From an uncultured Actinomycetes bacterium (GTDB taxonomy: Bacteria > Actinomycetota > Acidimicrobiia > Acidimicrobiales > Ilumatobacteraceae), in NCBI GenBank assembly GCA_937927625.1, contig CALBSD010000127.1:1-7355 (forward strand): DNA of 7,355 nucleotides. The letters are read 5' to 3'. Under the pieces are notes generated by a model. That model saw nothing but the letters and a program-made list of their open reading frames with translations, had not been told where the DNA came from and made no database searches. The translations under genes were made by a program, and so were the position numbers. Shown in pieces: positions 1 to 6,158 of this stretch (positions are counted from its first letter, which is position 1; every line of letters starts with the position of its first letter).

Positions 1-109
1 TCTTGTCTTGTTCAGACTTCCACTTGGCATAAGCAGTGCTGTAGCGAGCCGATGCGTCTTTGAAGGCGCGCTCTGCTTTGCGCTGTTTCAGTGAGTCAAG
101 AATTCCCAT
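1..109 (-). CDS. Hypothetical protein, N-terminal 36 residues only (partial)
   Basis: A reading frame starts at an ATG (complement of 107-109) and stays open to the window edge, so only the first 36 residues are visible. The start is supported by AAGGTG five bases upstream. The peptide begins MGILDSLKQRKAERAF and continues as a very hydrophilic, Lys/Arg/Ala/Glu-rich helix with KWKSEQDK near the cut. No signal peptide or membrane segment appears in this part. It diverges from the LemA-family gene across a 166-base gap, so the two could share control. I do not recognise the family, and the function cannot be called from this fragment. That it is a real gene rests on the ribosome binding site, the start and the continuous frame. 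Confidence 0.6.
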   Translation of the reverse strand, partial: MGILDSLKQRKAERAFKDASARYSTAYAKWKSEQDK

Positions 110-275
110 ATACGCACCTTAGATATTCGGTGTGTCCCGCTACCCAACAGCAGCAAATAGTTCCGTAACACAACTATGGCGCGATGCGCATGTGGTAGCC
201 CCTCAACTGACAGGACAGCTTTTCAAGAGAGATAGGTTTAATACGCAAAGCGTTTTGCACAAATAAGGGGGAACC
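110..275. promoter_or_regulatory. Divergent intergenic region upstream of the LemA-family gene
   Basis: This 166-base gap separates two divergent genes and should hold both promoters. On the plus strand a CTGACA (207-212) lies upstream of TAGGTT (233-238) and TTTAAT (237-242). These are possible -35 and -10 elements, but the CTGACA-to-TAGGTT spacing of 20 is long, so I do not fix a promoter. A purine-rich ribosome binding site, AAGGGGGAA (265-273), sits just before the ATG at 276. I see no RNA gene or additional reading frame here. The palindrome at 245-258 is listed separately. Confidence 0.4.
245..258. promoter_or_regulatory. Imperfect palindrome, possible operator before the LemA-family gene
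   Basis: The 14-base sequence GCAAAGCGTTTTGC reads as GCAAARCGYTTTGC on both strands, with 12 of 14 positions symmetric. It lies immediately after the best -10-like sequences and seven bases before the ribosome binding site at 265. That is a usual place for a repressor site or a short 5'-UTR hairpin. There is no run of T, so it is not a terminator. The symmetry is visible in the sequence; the role is inference. Confidence 0.3.
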
Positions 276-1019
276 ATGGTCAATCCACTCGACGAAGTCA
301 CAGGTCCAGTCAATGTTGAAGGCCGAGATACAAACGTGATTGACAAACAGATCGAAGTGAAGATCGGATCTAGCGAAAGAATTTTTGAATCAGCAATCTG
401 GTTTGTGGGTCTGCCCATCGCATTTGGAATCGGATATGGAGCTTCTTCCAACGTGGGAATTGCACTAGCTGTCATGATTCTCGGATTCCTTCCGGGAGTC
501 ATCTTTCAAATGATGAAAGCAAGAGCTCTCGCCTATCTACGCGGTCTTGAGCAAAAAATTCAAGCCAATGATTCACAAATTGACAACTATCTCGAACAGC
601 GTTTTCAAATTCTTCAGAATCTTGTGGGTCTTTTAGAAAAGTCAATCGAACTTGACAAAGACGTGATGAAAACCATTGCCGCTTATCGCAGTGGAATTCG
701 ACCTGAGAGCGACACAGCACGAAATGAAGTCTCTGCTGCACTCGACGGAGTTGCATCGCGTATCAATGTCGCGTTTGAGGCATATCCCAATCTCAAGGCA
801 CAGGACAACATCGCGGAGGCGATGCGCCAAAACTCGTACTTGCAGAAAGAAATCACCGCAGCGCGCACTTTGTATAACGACACTGTCGCTACCTGGAACC
901 GAGACATTTTTGCATGGCCAACAAAGTTGATTGTTGCGGCAAAGAATGGCTTCACCACTCGTATTCCGTTTATTGCATCTTCTGAAGTGAAGGCTGCTGC
1001 CCGCGACAAGTTCTTCTAA
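276..1019 (+). CDS. LemA-family membrane protein with a two-segment membrane hairpin
   Basis: This is a 247-residue protein. The ATG at 276 is chosen because AAGGGGGAA lies three to five bases upstream. Two hydrophobic stretches, about residues 37-55 and 57-77, suggest a membrane hairpin after a polar N-terminus of about 35 residues. The long helical part that follows matches the LemA pattern: an NxxIDxxLxxR-like stretch around 100-110 (DNYLEQRFQILQNLV), then LLEKSIELDKDVMKTIAAYR (119-138), then AYPNLKA (169-175), a YND..ATWNRD segment (200-210), WPTKLI (214-219), and a short C-terminal tail after IPF. The usual LemA protein is nearer 185 residues with a single N-terminal membrane anchor, so the hairpin and polar leader are unusual. 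The stop overlaps the next gene's start by one base (TAATG), which implies a joint operon and perhaps a complex. LemA proteins have no settled biochemical role, and I infer none here. Confidence 0.85.
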   Translation: MVNPLDEVTGPVNVEGRDTNVIDKQIEVKIGSSERIFESAIWFVGLPIAFGIGYGASSNVGIALAVMILGFLPGVIFQMMKARALAYLRGLEQKIQANDSQIDNYLEQRFQILQNLVGLLEKSIELDKDVMKTIAAYRSGIRPESDTARNEVSAALDGVASRINVAFEAYPNLKAQDNIAEAMRQNSYLQKEITAARTLYNDTVATWNRDIFAWPTKLIVAAKNGFTTRIPFIASSEVKAAARDKFF

Positions 1020-2767
1020 TGCAAGAGATTGATGATCCCATTGAGGATTACACCAACTACTTCAGAGAGCATCACCAACGGACTCTCAGTGAATATTTTG
1101 AACAACTCGTTCGTGACTCAAACATTGACGAACAGCAAAATATTCAGACTGTTGCAGAACTTCGAGTGCTTGAACAACAGCACACTGAAGGAAGCTCATC
1201 ACGCAACAGATGGCGATTTTTACGAGTTGTTTCAATTCTTGTGGCAATTGGTCTCGTAGTACTCGCCGTCATCCAAAAAGGTTTTTACTTTCTTGGAATT
1301 GCACCTGCGCTTGGCTCGGTCTATTTCGTCACACAGAAAATCAACAAAGAAATTTCACAGCTCAATGACAATCTGAAAGAGCTAGAACAGCAGGTCAAGA
1401 AAAAATCTGACGAAGCATGGATGCAGATGGCGCCACTCAACGCACTCCACACCTGGGATGCGGCACCCAAACTGTTTCAGCGCACCTGCCCTCAGGTTCA
1501 ATTTGATCGCTATCTCACAGCGCAACGTCTCAACGACTTACAGGACACCTACGGCTTAGCTCCGGAGTTCAACAACGGTCGTTCTCTCTTTGCGACACTC
1601 AGCGGCACAAATAACCAAAACCCTTTTATTTTCGCGCGCTATAAACACCACTGGATGGGCACACGGACGTACACCGGCTCGATTGTCATCTACTGGACGG
1701 AACAGCAACGAAATTCAGAAGGTAATTGGGTCACTGTCCAGAGAAGCCAAACTCTCACTGCATCATCAGTCCATGATTTTCCTGAATATCGCATGCAGAC
1801 GTCACTTCTCTACGGCCACGAGGCCGCCCCAGATCTCTCCTTCAGTAGAACACCTTCAAAACTTTCGGGTCGCGAAGATGGAACGATGACTAATTGGCGG
1901 AAAGAACACGCCATTAAGAAAGTAGAGAAACAAGCCCGCAAGGATGTCAAACGAGGAGATGGTCAACTCACTTTGATGGCTAACCGCGAGTTTGAAGCCT
2001 TATTCAATGCGACCGATCGAGATCATGAAGTGCAATTCCGACTGCTCTTTACAGCATTGGCTCAGCAAGACATGGTGAAGTTCCTCAATGATCGCTCTGT
2101 CGGATACGGCGATGATTTCTTCTTTGCTAAGTACGGAAAATTGAATGTCGTTGAACCTTCACATCTCAGTCAGTTGAGATTCGATGGCGATCCACGTCTT
2201 TTCCAATCCCTTGAACTCGCTCAAGCAAGAAAATTCTTCAATGATTTTCATCAGGAATACTTCAAAGCGCTGTATTTCGCTTTTGCACCGATTTGGACAA
2301 TTCCTCTCTACCGCGACAAGCGTTCTCTGCCCGATGCAAGCCTTTCAAACGGGAATCAAGTCAGTTCATTTTGGGAACACGAAGTGATGACGAACTACAT
2401 CGGAGAGGCAACATTTCAGCACCCTGAATCGGTGACGCAGAACATTCTTCGAACAAATGCCGCAGTGAATCCAGATGGTTCACTCAATGTCACGGTCTAT
2501 GCGTATGGTTACAGCGGAATACCTCGTGTTGACATCTACCCCGTACTTGGTGAAGACGGCAACTTCCATAACGTCCCTGTCCACTGGACGGAATACATTC
2601 CCGTGGAACGCCAATCGACTGTTCTTATTTCTTCAGTACAAGACCATTCTCTGGAGTCCGACAGCAATGAGGCGTTTAGTCAATGGACTCAAGCGCTTCA
2701 GTCACGCGGCATCGACCCTTCGAGGGCCTACATTCGGAATGGTTTAGCTGCGGTCGTCACCGGCTAG
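1019..2767 (+). CDS. Large two-segment membrane protein of unknown function, partner of the LemA-family protein
   Basis: This 582-residue protein is translationally coupled to the LemA-family gene through TAATG and has no ribosome binding site of its own. A polar N-terminus of about 65 residues precedes two hydrophobic segments (about 68-85 and 88-105), then a short likely coiled coil (107-132, rich in Gln, Glu and Lys). A soluble region of roughly 450 residues follows. It contains a beta-like stretch with RYKHHWMGTRTYTGS (207-221) and ending EAAPDLSFSRTPS (268-280), a basic linker (295-315), a helical part rich in Phe and Tyr (325-425), and a C-terminal beta-like part (485-540). There is no signal peptide and only one cysteine (157). 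The layout recalls large partner proteins encoded next to LemA genes in other bacteria (DUF3137-like or mycoplasma MAG1210-like proteins), but I recall that loosely and cannot confirm it. The gene ends inside the stop of the opposing MOSC gene. Confidence 0.8.
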   Translation: MQEIDDPIEDYTNYFREHHQRTLSEYFEQLVRDSNIDEQQNIQTVAELRVLEQQHTEGSSSRNRWRFLRVVSILVAIGLVVLAVIQKGFYFLGIAPALGSVYFVTQKINKEISQLNDNLKELEQQVKKKSDEAWMQMAPLNALHTWDAAPKLFQRTCPQVQFDRYLTAQRLNDLQDTYGLAPEFNNGRSLFATLSGTNNQNPFIFARYKHHWMGTRTYTGSIVIYWTEQQRNSEGNWVTVQRSQTLTASSVHDFPEYRMQTSLLYGHEAAPDLSFSRTPSKLSGREDGTMTNWRKEHAIKKVEKQARKDVKRGDGQLTLMANREFEALFNATDRDHEVQFRLLFTALAQQDMVKFLNDRSVGYGDDFFFAKYGKLNVVEPSHLSQLRFDGDPRLFQSLELAQARKFFNDFHQEYFKALYFAFAPIWTIPLYRDKRSLPDASLSNGNQVSSFWEHEVMTNYIGEATFQHPESVTQNILRTNAAVNPDGSLNVTVYAYGYSGIPRVDIYPVLGEDGNFHNVPVHWTEYIPVERQSTVLISSVQDHSLESDSNEAFSQWTQALQSRGIDPSRAYIRNGLAAVVTG

Positions 2768-3591
2768 AGAAACGCCACGGCGTCGCCAACAGAAACACTG
2801 CCGGGCTGCACGATGCGTGCATACACACCAAGGTTCTGGTTCAGATCACGAACAATGTGGCGCAAGATGGAGCGGTCTTGTGGAATCTCTACATTGATCT
2901 CGCGCGTCACCATCACACACCGTGGACACGGGTCGAGAAACTCAATAACTGCAGAGCCGATCGTTACCGTGCGTCCCTTCCAAGAAAACTCTGGATGTCC
3001 TGCCTCTGCTCCATCAATCACCAGGCTGGGGCGGAAACGACGCATATCAATGACCGACTCCGGCAACGCATCACGCAACGCCTGCACTGCCGATGTTGTC
3101 ATCACCAGCAATGGCCAGCAGTCGTAATGAGTTCCTGGTGGTGATTCGAACTCCACCACTTCAGATGGGAACACTGTGAAGTCTGGCAATGGTTCATCTT
3201 CTTCACGACCAAAGATGCCGCGCAACTCCACCATGGGGTCTGCGGAATCTGATGGACCACGACGGAAATGTTGAAGATTTCCATCTGCAGGAAGAGATTC
3301 CAACGCAACGGATTTTCCGAGAGCCTCGGACAATGCTGCATTCACGTGTGCATCGGTAGAAGAAACAACAGTTCCATTCGGAAGTGTGATGTCAACCGAG
3401 TCGCCACGACGAACCGCAGTGAACTTCATCAGGTCACCAATTTTCTTCGCACCGCGAATGCCGCCGTTTTCAAGATCACGAATGGCCCAATGCCGGTCGC
3501 CAGCAATTCCGAGCGACGTCAATTCAATGGAATCAACGGTTCCGCCCACCATGGACTTGACGGGATACGACCACAACTGCGAGACATGCAT
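2764..3591 (-). CDS. MOSC-domain protein with N-terminal MOSC_N beta-barrel
   Basis: This is a soluble protein of 275 residues. I chose the ATG at 3591 because the product then opens MHVSQLWSYPVKSM, the standard opening of MOSC_N proteins. A GTG at 3597 would add two residues, and an in-frame TGA at 3604-3606 excludes any earlier start. Neither start has a clear ribosome binding site. The N-terminal barrel covers roughly residues 1-110 and includes GIAGDRHWAI. The MOSC domain follows and carries MRRFRPSLVID and then LDPCPRCVMVTRE, whose second cysteine matches the conserved MOSC cysteine. MOSC domains act in sulfur transfer and molybdenum-cofactor chemistry, as in MoCo sulfurase C-termini, mARC and YiiM/YcbX. 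The substrate here is unknown. It follows nfuA by about 35 bases on the same strand, so the operon joins two sulfur-related proteins. Confidence 0.88.
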   Translation of the reverse strand: MHVSQLWSYPVKSMVGGTVDSIELTSLGIAGDRHWAIRDLENGGIRGAKKIGDLMKFTAVRRGDSVDITLPNGTVVSSTDAHVNAALSEALGKSVALESLPADGNLQHFRRGPSDSADPMVELRGIFGREEDEPLPDFTVFPSEVVEFESPPGTHYDCWPLLVMTTSAVQALRDALPESVIDMRRFRPSLVIDGAEAGHPEFSWKGRTVTIGSAVIEFLDPCPRCVMVTREINVEIPQDRSILRHIVRDLNQNLGVYARIVQPGSVSVGDAVAFL

Positions 3592-3630
3592 CTGCACAGC
3601 ATTTCACGCGCAACGATGACGCGATGTGAA

Positions 3631-4254
3631 TTAGCTGTAGTACGGGTTTGCGCCTGTGGCGTGGTCGGTGACGTCGCGCACCTTGAGAATGCCTGGCACC
3701 TGCTCCACCAATGTGGTCTGCACGCCTTCGAGCATTGTCATCTTGCTCATGGAGCAACCGTGGCAACCGCCACCCATTGTGAGATACGCAACGCCCTCGT
3801 TGTCGTGACCCACGAACGTGACGAAGCCGCCGTGTGCAGCGAGCGATGGGTTGACCTCGGTAGAAATCACCGCTTCAACAGCGGCTGCGGTTTCATCGTC
3901 AGAGATGAGACCATCGATCATTGGTGCGGGCGGCTTATTCGGGTTGCGAATGATGAGACCTTGACGCTCGTTGTAGTCAAGTGATGCGCCGTTGATGTGT
4001 TCGAACGACTGCAGCGGAATGATGATCTTGAGTCCGCCGATGGTGCGCACTTCATCACTGAAGGCTGCTTGCGTCACGATCTCAAAAGAGAGGTCGTACT
4101 TGAACTCTTCGCCTGGCTCAGCAATTACTTCTAAGCGAAGTCCAAGACGTTCCTTCTCTGGTTCTTCATCACGAAGCACGAGGAGTTGCTTGAGGGCTTC
4201 CTCGGTGATCTCGACGATGGTGTCTGCGTTTTGCGGGGCCAGTGGACTGCTCAC
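3631..4254 (-). CDS. nfuA: NfuA-type Fe-S cluster carrier (degenerate A-type domain plus Nfu domain)
   Basis: This 207-residue protein has the two-domain layout of NfuA. Residues 11-108 resemble an A-type (HesB/IscA) domain (VEITEEALKQLL, YDLSFEI, LDYNERQGLIIRNPN) but contain no cysteine, so this half cannot ligate a cluster and probably contacts client proteins, as in E. coli NfuA. Residues about 118-198 form the Nfu domain, with VNPSLAAHGGFV and the cluster-binding motif GGGCHGCSMS (Cys164 and Cys167). The domain ends with the usual tail NPYY. Two protomers would together hold one [4Fe-4S] cluster for transfer to apoproteins in the cytoplasm. The start is GTG at 4254, the only start codon between the upstream SDR stop (same frame, 30 bases away) and the conserved region. 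It has no Shine-Dalgarno site. A TAACCT seven bases upstream could be a -10 for a leaderless transcript. Confidence 0.93.
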   Translation of the reverse strand: MSSPLAPQNADTIVEITEEALKQLLVLRDEEPEKERLGLRLEVIAEPGEEFKYDLSFEIVTQAAFSDEVRTIGGLKIIIPLQSFEHINGASLDYNERQGLIIRNPNKPPAPMIDGLISDDETAAAVEAVISTEVNPSLAAHGGFVTFVGHDNEGVAYLTMGGGCHGCSMSKMTMLEGVQTTLVEQVPGILKVRDVTDHATGANPYYS

Positions 4255-4261
4255 GCCACGA

Positions 4262-4267
4262 AGGTTA
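4262..4267 (-). promoter_or_regulatory. Possible -10 box for a leaderless nfuA transcript
   Basis: On the minus strand TAACCT fits the actinobacterial TAnnnT -10 pattern and ends seven bases before the nfuA GTG. That spacing would place the transcript start on or next to the start codon. The gene has no Shine-Dalgarno site, as expected of a leaderless message. I found no good -35 (the bases at the right distance read CAGTAA). Chance matches to TAnnnT are common, so this is a weak call. Confidence 0.3.
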
Positions 4268-4284
4268 GCGACACCTAACAGCGG

Positions 4285-5073
4285 TTACTGCCCCACCCGC
4301 AGGTTGCTTCCGCCACCATCAACCTGAATGCGTTGGCCGGTGACATATGAAGCCTGAGGCGAGCAGAAATAAAGCACCGCCTGCGAGATGTCCTCGGGCT
4401 GGCACACACGACCAAACGGTGCAGCGGCGTCCATAAAGCGCAGGTCACCTGCCTCGCGATTGCCCGTGATTGCTCGTGCCAGACGGACACCCATATCGGT
4501 CTCCACCAATCCAGGCGCCACGATGTTCACGCGAATGTTGTGAGGACGCTCTTCCTTTGCCAACGTGAGTGCGAGAGCTTCCATCGCTGCCTTTGCCATG
4601 TTGTACGGCGCACCATTGGCCGCCATGCCACTTGTTGCAACAGACGAAATGAACACAACATGCCCACCACCGCGTGCACGCATGTGCGGCAAAAAAGCGC
4701 GGCACAACTGATGTGGTCCAAGCGCATGAGTTGCAACAAGGTTCCACACTTCTTCTGCTTCGGTATCGACAACACCGCGACCCTTTGATGCATTGCCACC
4801 ATTCACCACAACAATGTCGATGCCGCCATGCGTTGCCATGATCTCTTGCACCAACGTGAAGTTTTCAGCAGGCACATCATTTGACCCTTGATGGATTGTT
4901 GCGCTTCCACCAGCATCAAGAATTTCGCGCTGAGTTTCTTCTGCAGCTTCTTTGTCGCGTCGATAGTTAATGGCGACTGTTGCACCTTCCGCTGCAAGTG
5001 CCAATGAGATGGCTTTGCCAATACCGCGTCCGCCACCGGTGACAACCCCAATTTTCCCCGCGAGATAACCCAT
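4285..5073 (-). CDS. Short-chain dehydrogenase/reductase (SDR) family oxidoreductase
   Basis: This is a classical-length SDR (262 residues) with a Rossmann fold. The cofactor loop TGGGRGIG is at residues 12-19, and NYRRD at 36-40 places two arginines after beta-2, which suits NADP(H). The catalytic serine lies in ISSVATSG (Ser144), and the YxxxK pair in APYNMAKAA (Tyr157, Lys161). VAPGLVETDM (185-194) follows, and the C-terminus carries the family's YVTGQ and VDGGGS. Two usual positions deviate. The NNAG motif after beta-4 reads VNGGN (90-94), and the helix-4 position that normally bears the catalytic Asn reads THALG, with His116. The ATG start has GGGGG six bases upstream. It is the first gene of the SDR-nfuA-MOSC run and diverges from the cation transporter. 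The substrate cannot be told from sequence; many relatives are annotated only as 3-oxoacyl-ACP reductase-like. Confidence 0.92.
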   Translation of the reverse strand: MGYLAGKIGVVTGGGRGIGKAISLALAAEGATVAINYRRDKEAAEETQREILDAGGSATIHQGSNDVPAENFTLVQEIMATHGGIDIVVVNGGNASKGRGVVDTEAEEVWNLVATHALGPHQLCRAFLPHMRARGGGHVVFISSVATSGMAANGAPYNMAKAAMEALALTLAKEERPHNIRVNIVAPGLVETDMGVRLARAITGNREAGDLRFMDAAAPFGRVCQPEDISQAVLYFCSPQASYVTGQRIQVDGGGSNLRVGQ

Positions 5074-5098
5074 TACATACCCCCATGTACGAAGTTCC

Positions 5099-5113
5099 GA
5101 GGCGTGACACCTC
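5099..5113. promoter_or_regulatory. Inverted repeat in the SDR/CDF divergent promoter region
   Basis: The 15-base sequence GAGGCGTGACACCTC is an imperfect palindrome of the form GAGGnGTnACnCCTC, with 12 of 14 non-central positions symmetric. It lies in the 59-base gap between two divergent genes, so one bound regulator could affect both. On the plus strand GTGACA also occurs twice in the gap (5104-5109 and 5117-5122). A role as an operator is inference. Confidence 0.35.
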
Positions 5114-5132
5114 TATGTGACAACCTAGACGC

Positions 5133-6050
5133 ATGAATGAAGGCAGTCGTAAGGCAATCATCGCGGCGTTTTTCGCCAACCTGGGTATCGCGATTGCAAA
5201 GTTTGTGGGTTTCCTGCTCACGGGTTCGGCTGGTCTCGCGGCAGAATCCGTTCACTCTCTTGCCGATACGGGCAACCAAGGCCTCCTCATGTTGGGCGCA
5301 AAACGCTCGTCAAAGGCCCGTGATGAAGAGCACCCCTTTGGCCATCAACGTGAGCGGTACTTCTGGGCATTTGTCGTCGCCCTCGTTCTGTTCAGCATGG
5401 GTGGTTTGTTTGCCATTTATGAAGGCATCAGCAAACTTCGCCACCCACATGAAACCGACAGCATGGGAATCGCAATCGGAATTCTGATTGTTGCCATCGC
5501 GCTTGAGTCGTATTCGTTGCGTACAGCGCTCAAAGAAGTCGCACATGTCAAGAAAAAGAATCAGAGCTACTGGCAGTTCATTCGTACATCAAAGTCGCCA
5601 GAACTACCCACGGTGCTGATGGAAGACATCGCCGCCGAAGCCGGCTTGGTGTTTGCACTTGCTGGCGTATTGCTTGGCCACTTCACTCATAATCCACGGT
5701 GGGACGCTGCTGGTTCAATTGCGATTGGCGTTCTGTTAGTCACCGTTGCCTTCATTCTTGGATTTGAGATGAAGGCTTTGCTTATTGGTGAATCTGCCTC
5801 CGCAGAAGATCGCATGGCGTTGTGGTCTGCATTGCGTAATCATCAATTCGTATCCGAAGTGGTCTACATGCATACCGAGCACCTTGGACCTGAAACCTTG
5901 CTCGTTGCCGCAAAAGCAATCTTCGACCCAGCACTTACTGCAGGCGACGTAAGCCGCATCATTGATGAGGCAGAAGTATTTATGCGCGCGGCAGTACCAA
6001 CGGCACGCTTCATCTTCATCGAGCCTGACGTTCAGCGCACTCCCCGCTAG
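5133..6050 (+). CDS. Cation diffusion facilitator (CDF) family metal transporter, SLC30A9/ZnT9-like
   Basis: A 305-residue inner-membrane protein with about six membrane segments (near 10-30, 33-52, 77-98, 112-128, 162-183 and 192-212) and a cytoplasmic C-terminal domain (about 215-300). The usual CDF half-site in the second segment is present as HSLAD (His41, Asp45) in ESVHSLADTGNQ. HPFGHQRERYFWAF (67-80) is typical of the clade that includes SLC30A9. The second half-site, normally HxxxD in segment five, reads VLMEDIAAEAG (161-171), with Glu164, Asp165 and Glu168. It would export a divalent cation, probably Zn, Mn, Co or Fe, in exchange for protons; specificity cannot be assigned. It starts at the ATG at 5133 with no clear ribosome binding site. 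The HSLAD region is close to the N-terminus as in relatives, so no residues appear to be missing. It diverges from the SDR gene and ends 15 bases before the riboswitch region. Confidence 0.92.
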   Translation: MNEGSRKAIIAAFFANLGIAIAKFVGFLLTGSAGLAAESVHSLADTGNQGLLMLGAKRSSKARDEEHPFGHQRERYFWAFVVALVLFSMGGLFAIYEGISKLRHPHETDSMGIAIGILIVAIALESYSLRTALKEVAHVKKKNQSYWQFIRTSKSPELPTVLMEDIAAEAGLVFALAGVLLGHFTHNPRWDAAGSIAIGVLLVTVAFILGFEMKALLIGESASAEDRMALWSALRNHQFVSEVVYMHTEHLGPETLLVAAKAIFDPALTAGDVSRIIDEAEVFMRAAVPTARFIFIEPDVQRTPR

Positions 6051-6065
6051 TCTTCACAACACAAC

Positions 6066-6153
6066 CAAGGGGAGCTCGCACGAATCGGCGGGCTGAGAGG
6101 GTGGCCGCGGCTACCGACCCACAACCTGATCTGGGTAATGCCAGCGGAGGGAA
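6066..6153 (+). ncRNA. TPP (thiamine pyrophosphate) riboswitch, THI element
   Basis: The conserved THI-element blocks occur in order: GGGGAGC (6069-6075), GGCTGAGAG (6091-6099), ACCC (6117-6120), CCTGATCTGGGTAATGCCAG (6125-6144) and the 3' block CGGAGGGAA. AGCTCGC (6073-6079) pairs with GCGGGCT (6088-6094) to form the P2/P3 arm, and CTGG (6131-6134) pairs with CCAG (6141-6144) to form the other arm. CTGAGA binds the pyrimidine and the GATCTGG side holds the pyrophosphate. I could not draw a convincing P1 stem. There is no T-rich terminator between the element and thiN, and the ribosome binding site lies in the element's 3' end, so control should be at translation initiation: TPP bound, thiN and downstream genes off. 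The outer limits are approximate. Confidence 0.95.
6146..6150 (+). promoter_or_regulatory. Ribosome binding site of thiN inside the riboswitch
   Basis: GGAGG lies eight bases before the ATG at 6159 and is part of the conserved 3' end of the TPP riboswitch. It decides the thiN start: the in-frame ATG at 6138 lies in the riboswitch core, upstream of this site, and cannot be the start. Sequestering these bases in the TPP-bound fold would block translation directly. Confidence 0.75.
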
Positions 6154-6158
6154 TCGGA

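Noticed and set aside
2716..2726. CCCT/AGGG hairpin as a terminator between the convergent genes
   Set aside because: The stem is only four pairs, there is no T-run on either side, and it lies inside coding sequence.
276..2767. LemA pair as a mobile or phage-derived island
   Set aside because: GC is lower in sampled lines, but there is no integrase, transposase, tRNA or flanking repeat to support mobility.
2683..3144. Open plus-strand frame of 153 residues across the convergent junction
   Set aside because: It overlaps the end of the membrane protein in another frame and then runs antisense to MOSC, with no recognisable motif and no ribosome binding site.
3268..3984. Open plus-strand frame of 238 residues opposite the MOSC and nfuA genes
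   Set aside because: It is antisense to two well-recognised proteins, shows no domain of its own, and has cysteine- and histidine-rich composition typical of a shadow frame.
5104..5131. GTGACA and TAGACG as a -35/-10 promoter for the CDF gene
   Set aside because: The -10 is poor and would end one base before the ATG at 5133, leaving no room for a transcript start.
6138..6158. ATG at 6138 as the thiN start
   Set aside because: It lies in the conserved TPP riboswitch core, ahead of the GGAGG at 6146-6150. The ATG at 6159 has that site at the right spacing.
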